Source: Desulfobacteraceae bacterium
GTDB taxonomy: Bacteria; Desulfobacterota; Desulfobacteria; Desulfobacterales; UBA5616
Direction of reading: 5' to 3'
Length of the DNA: 18,916 bases
Assembly (NCBI GenBank): GCA_030620375.1
Contig: JAUXEW010000024.1
Location: forward strand, 1-18,916
The notes below the pieces were generated by a model. That model did no database searches and was not told where the DNA came from. It saw only the letters and a list, made by a program, of their open reading frames with translations. The position numbers and the translations under genes were made by a program. This document shows positions 1 through 7,066 of the stretch, piece after piece; position 1 is the first letter of the stretch, and each line of letters starts with the position of its first letter.

Positions 1-1
1 T

Positions 2-136
2 CCTGTAGCGCTTCAGCTTCGATACTTACAGACCATGAACGAAATGTCGGCGGAGAATAATACCGTAACTATTTTTCCCGTCCCGTTAGATTTGTTCAAA
101 CCGTTTTTAAAATTGATGAAATCGGATGAAGAATAG
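2..136 (+). CDS. C-terminal end of a stomatin/SPFH (band 7, slipin-like) membrane protein, 5' partial
   Basis: A reading frame is open from the left edge and ends at TAG 134-136. It encodes 44 residues including ALQLRYLQTMNEMSAENN and TIFPVPLDLFKP. This pattern (a helix with LRYLQT, then a short strand with FP.P.DL) matches what I recall of the C-terminus of slipin-type SPFH proteins, which form membrane-associated oligomers. Only the tail is visible, so the SPFH domain and the N-terminal membrane anchor lie outside the window. No separate start is needed, because the frame simply continues from upstream. The family call rests on a short motif and is moderately secure. A dispersed hairpin repeat begins about 24 bases after the stop. 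Confidence 0.6.
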   Translation, partial: PVALQLRYLQTMNEMSAENNTVTIFPVPLDLFKPFLKLMKSDEE

Positions 137-160
137 CTTTGGTGATCCCGTCTGAACCGT

Positions 161-220
161 AGTAGCGAGCGCATTACCCGTAGCTCGTTTCGGGGTTGGC
201 GAGCGAATCTTATATCGGAT
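161..220 (+). repeat. Dispersed hairpin repeat, copy A
   Basis: The copy has GCGAGCG, a short C-rich/G-rich hairpin (CCCG...CGGG), then a second GCGAGCG followed by AATCTTA. Its right end GCGAGCGAATCTTA is identical to that of copy D at about 9992-10005, and the next ten bases agree at 7 of 10 positions. It lies just after the SPFH gene's stop codon. Confidence 0.65.
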
Positions 221-243
221 ATCATCAACAAAAAAATAGGCAA

Positions 244-264
244 TTTGCCTTAAATTTAGGCAAA
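244..264. promoter_or_regulatory. 21-bp palindrome beside a TTGACA box, operator-like
   Basis: The arms TTTGCC and GGCAAA flank an AT-rich centre, and only one base pair of the 21-bp palindrome is mismatched. A further half-site, GGCAA at 239-243, makes GGCAATTTGCC (239-249) a second, nested palindrome. The cluster ends four bases before TTGACA (268-273), a usual position for a repressor or activator site. No regulator gene is visible nearby, so the binding protein is unknown. Confidence 0.4.
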
Positions 265-267
265 CTA

Positions 268-297
268 TTGACATCATAATTAGAAATGGGTTAATAA
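268..297 (+). promoter_or_regulatory. Possible sigma70-type promoter
   Basis: A perfect -35 hexamer TTGACA (268-273) is followed after 18 bases by TAATAA (292-297), a weak -10 with 3 of 6 consensus bases, in a very AT-rich stretch. If real, it would start a transcript near 305, with a leader of about 240 bases before the Rho-N gene at 548. The -10 is the weak point. Confidence 0.35.
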
Positions 298-385
298 ATA
301 CATTTTTTTCAGGTATGCTTTTTGTGAGTTACGGTATTATCGGAAGAGGCTTTTGAAAATCGGGATGTTTTTCAAAGTTTTCAGG

Positions 386-411
386 AATTGAACAAGCAAT
401 ACGAGCGCATT
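386..411 (+). repeat. Dispersed repeat, copy B (left part only)
   Basis: These 26 bases, ending in CGAGCGCATT, match 2425-2450 (copy C) at 24 of 26 positions. The C-rich hairpin that follows in copy C is missing here, so this looks like a truncated or decayed copy. Confidence 0.6.
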
Positions 412-470
412 TGTTGCAGCCTGTGAAAGAGCCTCAATACATTGCAGCTAAACTCAATTGGATATTTTGA

Positions 471-496
471 GGGCGGGGGCTTTCTATTCCCCGCCC
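471..496 (+). terminator. Strong GC hairpin upstream of the Rho-N gene
   Basis: GGGCGGGG (471-478) pairs perfectly with CCCCGCCC (489-496) across a 10-base loop. GTGCTTTT follows, so the T tract is short and slightly displaced. It could terminate a short transcript from the 268-297 promoter or attenuate the 548 gene. It could also be a structured leader element without terminator activity. Confidence 0.4.
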
Positions 497-547
497 GTGC
501 TTTTCGAATAAGGCAAAGGTTTTGCAAAGAAAGGAGATTAACTGAAG

Positions 548-874
548 ATGGGCGGTAAAAAAGAAGCCAAAGAAAAACCGTTGGAAAAAATGACGTCAAA
601 GGAATTAAGGGAACTCGCCTTTAAGATCCCGGAAATTACGGGTGTTCATGGGATGAACAAAGAGGAATTGTTGTCAAAAATTAAAAAATCCAGAGGGATT
701 AAAGAGGATACCGCCAAGGCAAAGGGGTCGTCTGCCAGAGAAATCAAGCAACAGATAAAAAAATTAAAAGCGGCGCATAGCACAGCACTGGACTCAGACG
801 ACAAAAAAATGGCCGGAATCTATCGGAAACGGATTGTCCGGTTAAAGAAAAAGAGCCGCCGGCTTGCCGCATAA
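548..874 (+). CDS. Small basic protein with a Rho N-terminal (SAP-like) domain
   Basis: This 108-residue protein carries a Rho_N-type helix-extension-helix at about residues 14-50: MTSKELRELAFKI, then GMNKEELLSKI. In transcription terminator Rho this domain sits ahead of the RNA-binding fold, and it also occurs alone in small nucleic-acid-associated proteins. The second half (residues 60-108) is strongly basic and helical, ending in RKRIVRLKKKSRRLAA, consistent with nucleic-acid or ribosome contact. No ATPase domain is present, so it is not Rho itself. AAGGAG at 531-536 supports the ATG at 548, although the 11-base spacing is long. xerC begins 64 bases downstream. The exact function is unknown to me; possibilities include an RNA-binding regulator or a ribosome-associated factor. 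Confidence 0.75.
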   Translation: MGGKKEAKEKPLEKMTSKELRELAFKIPEITGVHGMNKEELLSKIKKSRGIKEDTAKAKGSSAREIKQQIKKLKAAHSTALDSDDKKMAGIYRKRIVRLKKKSRRLAA

Positions 875-938
875 ATACTAATGCTGCTACTGATTAGGGT
901 TTATGAAGCTTTATGAACATTGACTTGGGGTTATGTGA

Positions 939-1874
939 ATGGATACGACTTCCATAGAGGCACTCATTAAATCTTTTATGGAATCCCTGTCCTCTGAAAA
1001 AGGATATTCAGCGAATACCTGCCGGGCTTATGAACACGACTTGAGGGAATTTTCCGATTTTATAATCAAGAATTACATGAGCGCTCGCTCAACCCATAAA
1101 AGCGCGGCAGAGTCAAATGCAAGCCAGATGGATGGATTGATGATCAGAGGGTTTTTGGGATATCTGTATAAAAAGAACCATAAAGCGACCATTGCCCGAA
1201 AGCTTTCAGCGATCCGTACATTTTTTAACTATTTGGTTAAACACGGCGTTATTCAAGATAACCCGGCGGATTTAATTCACACTCCAAAACAGGATCAAGG
1301 GATTCCGACTTATCTTCCAGTTGATGATATGTTCAGGCTTCTAGATTCTATACATGAAAAAACACTGCCGGGTTTTAGAAACCGCGCCATTTTCGAAACC
1401 ATGTATTCCACCGGAATACGGGTATCGGAACTCGCCGGAATGGATAGTTTTGATGTTGATGTCAATCAATGTATTGTCCGGGTTCGGGGGAAGGGGAATA
1501 AGGAAAGAATCGTCCCTGTCGGCAAGAAAGCGGTCCGGGCTATTTTAGATTATCGGGAAAAACTTTACGCTGAAAAAGGTGTTGGCGTCGATCAAAACGG
1601 GCCGTTGTTTTTAAACAGGAATGGTACGCGTCTTTCTACCCGGTCGATTGCGCGGATTCTAGATAATCTGGCTAAAGCATGTGGGATTCCGATGCCGATT
1701 TCCCCCCACGCCTTTAGGCATTCATTTGCAACCCATATGCTTGATGCCGGGGCGGACTTGCGGGCGGTTCAGGAACTTTTAGGCCATAAAAGTCTGTCGA
1801 CGACGCAAAGATATACCCATGTCAGTATTGATAAATTAATGCAAATTTATGATAAATCGCATCCCAGGCGGTGA
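939..1874 (+). CDS. xerC: Tyrosine recombinase XerC
   Basis: A 311-residue site-specific recombinase that, with a partner Xer protein, resolves chromosome dimers at dif during division. The N-terminal SAM-like core-binding domain spans about residues 6-105 and the catalytic domain about 125-300. All six active-site residues are visible: Arg161 (TGIRVSEL), Lys185 (RGKGNKER), His257 and Arg260 (SPHAFRHSF), His283 (LGHKSLS) and the nucleophile Tyr292 (TQRYTHVS). An insertion of about ten polar residues near 50-62 slightly lengthens the N-terminal domain. The stop lies 3 bases before hslV, and the xerC-hslV-hslU order parallels codV-clpQ-clpY of Bacillus. This argues for a housekeeping Xer protein rather than a phage or island integrase. 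Whether it pairs as XerC/XerD or acts alone cannot be told here. Confidence 0.93.
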   Translation: MDTTSIEALIKSFMESLSSEKGYSANTCRAYEHDLREFSDFIIKNYMSARSTHKSAAESNASQMDGLMIRGFLGYLYKKNHKATIARKLSAIRTFFNYLVKHGVIQDNPADLIHTPKQDQGIPTYLPVDDMFRLLDSIHEKTLPGFRNRAIFETMYSTGIRVSELAGMDSFDVDVNQCIVRVRGKGNKERIVPVGKKAVRAILDYREKLYAEKGVGVDQNGPLFLNRNGTRLSTRSIARILDNLAKACGIPMPISPHAFRHSFATHMLDAGADLRAVQELLGHKSLSTTQRYTHVSIDKLMQIYDKSHPRR

Positions 1875-1877
1875 GCT

Positions 1878-2426
1878 ATGATTCAGGATTCTTCGATGAA
1901 ATTTCACGGAACAACGATTCTTGCCGTACGGCGCAACGGTAAAGTTGCGGTTGCCGGGGACGGCCAGGTAACGTTGAACAATACGGTGGTCAAACACCTC
2001 GCCAAAAAGGTGAGAAAAATCTACAATGACAAGATCATCGTGGGATTTGCCGGTGCAACGGCGGATGCCTTGAATCTTTCCGAACGGTTGGAGGGCAAAC
2101 TTGACCGTTACAACGGTAATCTGACGAGATCCGCTGTGGAGTTGGCCCGTGACTGGCGAACCGATAGATATTTGCGACGGTTAGAGGCCATAATGATTGC
2201 CGTCGATGAAAAGCAGACATACCTGATTTCAGGAAGCGGCGATGTGATTGAGCCGGATGAAGGGGTCATCGGGATCGGATCCGGTGGTGTGGGAGCGCAA
2301 GCGGCCGCGATGGCGTTAATCAATCATACGGATATGGATGCCGAAAAGATTGTTGAAGCGAGCATGAAAATTGTGGCAACTCTATGCATTTATACCAATC
2401 AATCGGTGACAATCGAAACGTTTTAA
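1878..2426 (+). CDS. hslV: ATP-dependent protease proteolytic subunit HslV
   Basis: A 182-residue Ntn-hydrolase that forms the double-hexamer peptidase of the HslUV protease. The mature N-terminus is the Thr of HGTTILAVRR (Thr12 from this start), exposed when the short propeptide is removed. AGDGQVTLN, GFAGATADA and GIGSGGVGAQAAAMAL are typical of the family. Two starts are possible. The ATG at 1878 gives an 11-residue propeptide, and the ATG at 1896 (MKFHGTT) gives the short propeptide usual in the family; AGGA at 1882-1885 could serve the latter. The gene follows xerC by 3 bases. It is separated from its partner hslU by 79 bases containing repeat copy C, which overlaps the hslV stop codon. 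Confidence 0.95.
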   Translation: MIQDSSMKFHGTTILAVRRNGKVAVAGDGQVTLNNTVVKHLAKKVRKIYNDKIIVGFAGATADALNLSERLEGKLDRYNGNLTRSAVELARDWRTDRYLRRLEAIMIAVDEKQTYLISGSGDVIEPDEGVIGIGSGGVGAQAAAMALINHTDMDAEKIVEASMKIVATLCIYTNQSVTIETF

Positions 2427-2470
2427 TTGAACCAGCAATGCGAGCGCATTCCCCGTAGCTTGCTGCGGGG
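2425..2470 (+). repeat. Dispersed hairpin repeat, copy C, between hslV and hslU
   Basis: The first 26 bases match copy B at 24 of 26 positions. A near-perfect hairpin follows, CCCCGTAGC paired with GCTGCGGGG (2451-2470). The first two bases belong to the hslV TAA stop. No T tract follows, so this is a repeat hairpin rather than a classic terminator. It may still reduce or stabilise readthrough from hslV into hslU. Confidence 0.65.
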
Positions 2471-2505
2471 AGGCTTTAAATACTTGATTGTTTTAGGAAT
2501 ATAAA

Positions 2506-3879
2506 ATGAGTGATTTAAAACCGTTGGAAATCGTGAAAGAGTTGGACAAATATATCATCGGGCAAAATAATGCTAAACGTTTTGTTGCTATTGCATTAAG
2601 GAATCGATGGCGCCGACAGCATGTCCCGAAAGTGCTTCGGGATGAAATTGCACCGAAAAATATTATTTTAATCGGTCCTACCGGTGTTGGGAAGACCGAA
2701 ATCGCCAGGCGGCTTTCGAAGCTAACGGATTCTCCGTTTCATAAAGTTGAAGCCTCTAAGTTTACCGAAGTCGGATATGTCGGCCGGGATGTAGAGTCCA
2801 TGATTCGGGACTTGGTGGAGCTTACCGTAAATTCGGTAAAATCAGCGGAACAGGAAGCGGTAAAAGAAAAAGCAAGGGAAATTGCGGAAGAAAAGGTCCT
2901 GGATCTTTTATTGCCGAAAACACCGGCACCGCCATCGATTAAGGAAGAGAATTTAAACCTGCTTCCCGATGCATCGTCGGCGAACGATGTGAGCAAATCA
3001 TTTTCTACCCGAGAAAAGCTCAGAAAAATGCTGCGGGAGAAAAAACTGGACGATCGATATGTGGATCTCGACGTTTCAGAACGCACAATGCCCATGGTTG
3101 AGATATTTTCCAATGTCGGTATGGAAGAATTGGGAATCAGTTTTAAAGACATGATGGGCGGTTTTTTGCCGAAAAACACCAAGAAACGAAAGGTTAAGGT
3201 CTGCGAAGCCATGGAAATCCTTGGACAAGAGGAAGCGCAAAGCCTTGTGGACATGGACAAGGTCGTTAAAGAAGCTATTGAAAAGGTAGAGCAATCCGGA
3301 ATTATTTTTTTAGACGAGATCGACAAGATCGTTGGAAAAGACGGAGGGCACGGCCCCGATGTTTCCCGGGAAGGCGTACAGCGAGATTTACTTCCGCTAG
3401 TTGAGGGAAGCGTTGTTAATACAAAATATGGTCCGGTGAAGACAGACCATGTCCTCTTTATCGCGTCAGGTGCTTTTCATACCACCAAACCTTCGGATTT
3501 GATTCCGGAGCTCCAGGGCCGGTTTCCCATTCGGGTGGAACTCAATTCTTTAGGGTATAAAGAATTTATAAAAATACTGGTCGAGCCCAAAAATGCATTA
3601 TTGCTACAATATACGGCGTTGTTAAAAACCGAAGGAATCGATATTACTTTTGAAGATGATGCAGTGGAAGAGATTGCCAAAATTGCCCAAGAGGTTAACG
3701 ATATGACTGAAAATATCGGGGCAAGAAGACTTCACACCTTAATGGAATGCTTACTTGAGGATATTTTGTTTGAAGCGCCGGACATAGAAACGAAAAAAGT
3801 CATTATTGACGGAAACCATGTGAGAGAAAAATTAAAAGATATTAAAGATGATGAAGATTTAAGCCGGTATATTTTATAA
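2506..3879 (+). CDS. hslU: HslU, ATPase subunit of the HslUV protease
   Basis: A 457-residue AAA+ unfoldase that recognises, unfolds and feeds substrates into HslV. Walker A is GPTGVGKT (57-64), the pore loop is GYVG (90-93), and Walker B is IIFLDE (266-271). The inserted I domain occupies roughly residues 105-240, and the sensor-2 region NIGARRLHTLME is near residue 405. The C-terminus DLSRYIL is the conserved tail that docks into HslV to activate it, so the gene is complete and should work with the adjacent hslV. AGGA (2495-2498) lies 7 bases before the ATG. At about 130-175 the I domain carries a Pro- and Ser-rich variable stretch, which is common in this domain. Confidence 0.96.
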   Translation: MSDLKPLEIVKELDKYIIGQNNAKRFVAIALRNRWRRQHVPKVLRDEIAPKNIILIGPTGVGKTEIARRLSKLTDSPFHKVEASKFTEVGYVGRDVESMIRDLVELTVNSVKSAEQEAVKEKAREIAEEKVLDLLLPKTPAPPSIKEENLNLLPDASSANDVSKSFSTREKLRKMLREKKLDDRYVDLDVSERTMPMVEIFSNVGMEELGISFKDMMGGFLPKNTKKRKVKVCEAMEILGQEEAQSLVDMDKVVKEAIEKVEQSGIIFLDEIDKIVGKDGGHGPDVSREGVQRDLLPLVEGSVVNTKYGPVKTDHVLFIASGAFHTTKPSDLIPELQGRFPIRVELNSLGYKEFIKILVEPKNALLLQYTALLKTEGIDITFEDDAVEEIAKIAQEVNDMTENIGARRLHTLMECLLEDILFEAPDIETKKVIIDGNHVREKLKDIKDDEDLSRYIL

Positions 3880-3970
3880 CGGGTATTGATTTGAAGACGG
3901 TATCTTCCGCCTTGTCTTTCACCAAAGTTTACCATTTTAGGATGGGTACTAACGAATAACCTAAATTTTT

Positions 3971-4846
3971 ATGAGCCAGAATGTAGCAGACATATTGATT
4001 GAAGCGTTGCCGTATATCCGGAAATTTTACGGGATGACCGTCGTTATCAAATACGGTGGTCATGCCATGGTTGAAGAAGGGTTAAAAAAAGATTTCGCTC
4101 GTGACATTACATTAATGAAATTTGTGGGATTAAATCCTGTTGTGGTACACGGCGGCGGGCCGCAGATTAATTCGGCTCTGGACCGAATGGGTATACAACC
4201 CAAGTTCGTCAGAGGTATGCGGCTTACGGATGAAGAGACCATGGACGTGGTAGAAATGGTTCTCGGCGGCAAGGTGAATATGGAGATCGTTGCCCGGATT
4301 AACCATCAGGGCGGGAAAGCCGTGGGATTAAGCGGCAAAGACGGTGGACTGATCCTGGCGAAAAAGCTTCATATTGTTCATCAAGAAGGGGAAAACGACC
4401 CGCCCGAGATTATTGATCCCGGGTTAGTAGGGCAGGTCGTTCATATCAACCCCGACCTCATTAATACCTTGACCAACCAGGGATTCATTCCCATTATCGC
4501 ACCGGTAGGTTTCGGGGAAAACGGAGAAACCTTCAATATTAATGCAGATCTGGTTGCCGGTAAAATTGCAATAGCCCTCGCCGCCCGGAGACTGATTTTT
4601 TTGACGGATGTAGACGGCTTACTTGACGCGTCAGGGCGTCTGATTTCATCCATTAATTCGGAAGATATTCAGTCGATGATCAAAAATAAAATCATTTCAG
4701 AGGGAATGATACCGAAAATCGAATATGCCCTGGATGCCTTGAACAATCAAGTGGAAAAAGTTCAATTGATTAACGGTACCCTGCGACATGCCTTATTATT
4801 GGAGCTTTTTACCGACAAGGGAATAGGAACGGAAGTGACAAAATGA
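3971..4846 (+). CDS. argB: Acetylglutamate kinase ArgB
   Basis: A 291-residue amino acid kinase that phosphorylates N-acetylglutamate, the second step of arginine synthesis. KYGG (27-30) and HGGGPQI (60-66) form the glycine-rich ATP/substrate loops, and NINADLVAGKIA and FLTDVDGLLD are further family motifs. The extra N-terminal helix (ADILIEALPYIRKFYGMTV) is the element that builds the hexameric, arginine-inhibited form known from Pseudomonas and Thermotoga. Feedback inhibition by arginine is therefore likely, by inference. No clear Shine-Dalgarno precedes the ATG. The 91-base gap from hslU contains only a small GAAGA/TCTTC hairpin (3893-3907). The stop overlaps the argD start by 4 bases (ATGA), indicating translational coupling. 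Confidence 0.95.
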   Translation: MSQNVADILIEALPYIRKFYGMTVVIKYGGHAMVEEGLKKDFARDITLMKFVGLNPVVVHGGGPQINSALDRMGIQPKFVRGMRLTDEETMDVVEMVLGGKVNMEIVARINHQGGKAVGLSGKDGGLILAKKLHIVHQEGENDPPEIIDPGLVGQVVHINPDLINTLTNQGFIPIIAPVGFGENGETFNINADLVAGKIAIALAARRLIFLTDVDGLLDASGRLISSINSEDIQSMIKNKIISEGMIPKIEYALDALNNQVEKVQLINGTLRHALLLELFTDKGIGTEVTK

Positions 4847-6024
4847 AGCAAGATATTATCCAAACCGCAGATGATGTTATCGCGAAAACTTACAGTCGAT
4901 TTCCCATCGTTCTGGAGAGAGGGGAGGGGTGTAGACTCTGGGATACCGTCGGCCGTTGTTATACGGATTTTGTTGCCGGAATCGCAGTATGTAATCTTGG
5001 GCACGCGCATCCCGGGGTTTCAATGGCCCTTAGCAAGCAGGCTGAAACGCTTTTGCATGTTTCAAATCTGTATTATACGATTCCTCAGGCTGAGCTTGCG
5101 TCCTGGTTGGTTGAAAACAGTTTCGCCGACAGGGTTTTTTTCTGCAATAGTGGGGCTGAAGCCAATGAAGCGGCGATTAAACTGACTAGAAAGTATTTTA
5201 ATGATAAAGGAGAAAGCCATCGGTTTCGGATTATAGCCATGGAGAAGTCATTCCATGGGCGGACCTTTGCCACGCTTTCGGCAACCGGTCAGGAAAAGAT
5301 TAGAAAAGGGTTTGATCCGGTGCTTGAGGGATTTGACTTTGTTCCCTTTAACGATATTGAAGCGCTTAAAAATAAAATCGATGACGCCACCTGTGCCGTT
5401 ATCATAGAACCCATTCAGGGTGAAGGTGGCGTACATTGCCCTGACCCGCAGTATCTCAAAGCCGTCAGGCGATTGTGTGATGAGCAAAAACTGTTAATGA
5501 TTTTTGATGAAATCCAGACCGGAATCGGACGGACCGGAAAGCTTTTTGCTTATGAACACTTCGGGGTGGCGCCGGATATTATGACGTTAGCCAAGGCCCT
5601 GGCCAACGGCCTGCCCATCGGTGCGATGTTGGCAAAAGAAGAGATCGCAGCGGCATTCGGCCCGGGGTCACATGCATCGACATTTGGGGGTACGCCGATT
5701 GTGACCGCGGCGTCCCTTGTCGTGCTTAAGTTTATTCAATCGGAAGGAATTCTGGAACATTGTCAAACCGTTGGCCGGTATTTTATGGACAAACTGTTAT
5801 GGCTGAAAGAAAGACATTCGGTGATATCGCAAGTTCGCGGGATGGGCCTGATGCTGGGAATTCAGCTGGATACGGCGGACGGTGATGCTATTGTCAAATC
5901 GTGTATGGAAAAAGGGTTTTTAATTAATTGCATACAGGGCCATATTTTACGATTTATACCACCGCTCATTATTGCAAAAAGTGATATTGACGCCCTTGTG
6001 GCCTGTCTGGATGAATTGCTCTGA
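4843..6024 (+). CDS. argD: Acetylornithine aminotransferase ArgD
   Basis: A 393-residue class-III PLP aminotransferase that makes N-acetylornithine from N-acetylglutamate semialdehyde using glutamate. The PLP region is IFDEIQTGIGRTG (Asp222) with the Schiff-base lysine Lys251 in MTLAKALANGLPIGAM. CNSGAEANEAAIKLTRKY (101-118), SFHGRT, and EPIQGEGGV (189-197) are classic ArgD motifs. The family also includes succinylornithine and N-succinyl-DAP aminotransferases. The argB neighbour and the separate DapL in this window favour the arginine role. Its ATG overlaps the argB stop. Downstream, 101 bases separate it from argF, with a minor ATGGCA/TGCCAT inverted repeat at 6086-6105. Confidence 0.93.
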   Translation: MKQDIIQTADDVIAKTYSRFPIVLERGEGCRLWDTVGRCYTDFVAGIAVCNLGHAHPGVSMALSKQAETLLHVSNLYYTIPQAELASWLVENSFADRVFFCNSGAEANEAAIKLTRKYFNDKGESHRFRIIAMEKSFHGRTFATLSATGQEKIRKGFDPVLEGFDFVPFNDIEALKNKIDDATCAVIIEPIQGEGGVHCPDPQYLKAVRRLCDEQKLLMIFDEIQTGIGRTGKLFAYEHFGVAPDIMTLAKALANGLPIGAMLAKEEIAAAFGPGSHASTFGGTPIVTAASLVVLKFIQSEGILEHCQTVGRYFMDKLLWLKERHSVISQVRGMGLMLGIQLDTADGDAIVKSCMEKGFLINCIQGHILRFIPPLIIAKSDIDALVACLDELL

Positions 6025-6125
6025 AACATAAACCAAGTTGTTTGTAATATTTTAAGTAAGTCTGGTTCAATTCAGGTAGTAGAATATGGCATGTGTTCCT
6101 GCCATTTCTTAGAGGATGAGGAAAA

Positions 6126-7040
6126 TTGAAAAAAGATATTTTGACATTACTGGATCTTTCAAAAAAAGATTTTGATCGACTTTTTCAGCGGGCATTGGAG
6201 TTGAAAAAAAGACAAGGACAGGGAGAAACGGATATTTTGTTAAAGGGCAAAACGATAGGCCTTGTTTTTGATAAGCCATCCACCCGAACCAGAACCTCCT
6301 TTGAGGCCGCGATGATTCAGCTTGGCGGAACATCGATTTTTATCAGCGCCAGAGATACACAGATTGCTCGGGACGAGCCGGTTCGGGATACCGCCAGAGT
6401 TTTATCCAGATACCTCGATGGTTTAGTGATCCGGACGTATTCTCAGGACTTTTTAAATGAGTTTGCCGAATTTACAGATATTCCCGTAATAAATGCCTTG
6501 ACCGATCTCTGTCATCCGACCCAGGTATTGTGTGATATCCTGACGATTATTGAATATAAAGGAGGGTATGAGAATCTTAAAATTGTTTGGGTCGGCGACG
6601 GGAATAATGTAGCCCATTCCTGGATCTATGCGGCGGCGGTTTTGGGATTGAATCTTATTTTGGCCTGCCCTGAAGGGTATGAACCGCATCCGGATATTAT
6701 GAAAAGAGCTCTGGAACGAAAAACCGGCAGTATTGTTGTAACGTCCGATCCAATTGAAGCGGTGAACGCCGCAGATGTCATCTATACGGACGTATGGGCC
6801 AGCATGGGTCAGGAAGATGAACACTTTAAAAGAAAACGGGTGTTTCAACCGTTTCAGGTCAATGAGACACTGGTTCAAAAAGCGTCACAAGCGGTTATGG
6901 TGATGCACTGCCTTCCGGCACATCGGGGGGAAGAAATCAGTGAAGACGTCTTGGAAGGACCGAATTCGGTGGTTTGGGATCAATCAGAAAACAAAATGCA
7001 TATGAATAAAGCCATATTAGAAGCACTGATAGCCTCTTAA
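6126..7040 (+). CDS. argF: Ornithine carbamoyltransferase ArgF
   Basis: A 304-residue anabolic transcarbamylase that joins ornithine and carbamoyl phosphate to give citrulline. The carbamoyl-phosphate site STRTR is at 52-56, followed by HPTQ (LCHPTQVLCD). The ornithine-binding loop HCLPAHRGEE begins at His261. The start is TTG, preceded by a purine-rich GAGGATGAGG (6112-6121). The only nearby ATG (6116) is out of frame, and KKDILTLLDLSKKDFDRL aligns with normal family N-termini, so TTG is preferred. The rare start could lower translation relative to its neighbours. The length is normal and no catabolic-type features were seen. Confidence 0.94.
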   Translation: MKKDILTLLDLSKKDFDRLFQRALELKKRQGQGETDILLKGKTIGLVFDKPSTRTRTSFEAAMIQLGGTSIFISARDTQIARDEPVRDTARVLSRYLDGLVIRTYSQDFLNEFAEFTDIPVINALTDLCHPTQVLCDILTIIEYKGGYENLKIVWVGDGNNVAHSWIYAAAVLGLNLILACPEGYEPHPDIMKRALERKTGSIVVTSDPIEAVNAADVIYTDVWASMGQEDEHFKRKRVFQPFQVNETLVQKASQAVMVMHCLPAHRGEEISEDVLEGPNSVVWDQSENKMHMNKAILEALIAS

Positions 7041-7066
7041 GGGCTCAGAAAATAAGGGAGCCGAGC

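Larger units (their letters stand above)
137..547. other. 411-bp gene-free region between the SPFH gene and the Rho-N gene
   Basis: No ORF here looks like a protein gene; the minus-strand ORFs are short and low-complexity. The stretch holds repeat copy A (about 161-220), a 21-bp palindrome at 244-264, a TTGACA box at 268-273, repeat copy B (386-411), and a GC-rich hairpin at 471-496. The part between about 300 and 530 is either a long leader of the 548 gene or a separate short transcript. I could not fit it to a known RNA family by eye. Confidence 0.6.

Noticed and set aside
300..520. 6S RNA (ssrS)
   Set aside because: The size is right, but I could not fold a closing terminal stem with the central open bubble, and a dispersed repeat lies inside.
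939..1874. xerC as the integrase of a genomic island ending at tRNA-Gly
   Set aside because: It is coupled to hslVU in a conserved housekeeping order and lies about 14 kb from the tRNA, with normal composition.
2739..3326. 195-codon minus-strand ORF within hslU
   Set aside because: It is Ser-rich, low-complexity and antisense to an intact hslU, so a shadow.
3880..3970. ArgR operator (ARG box) before argB
   Set aside because: No pair of ATTCA/TGAAT-type palindromes is present. Only a GAAGA/TCTTC hairpin is seen.
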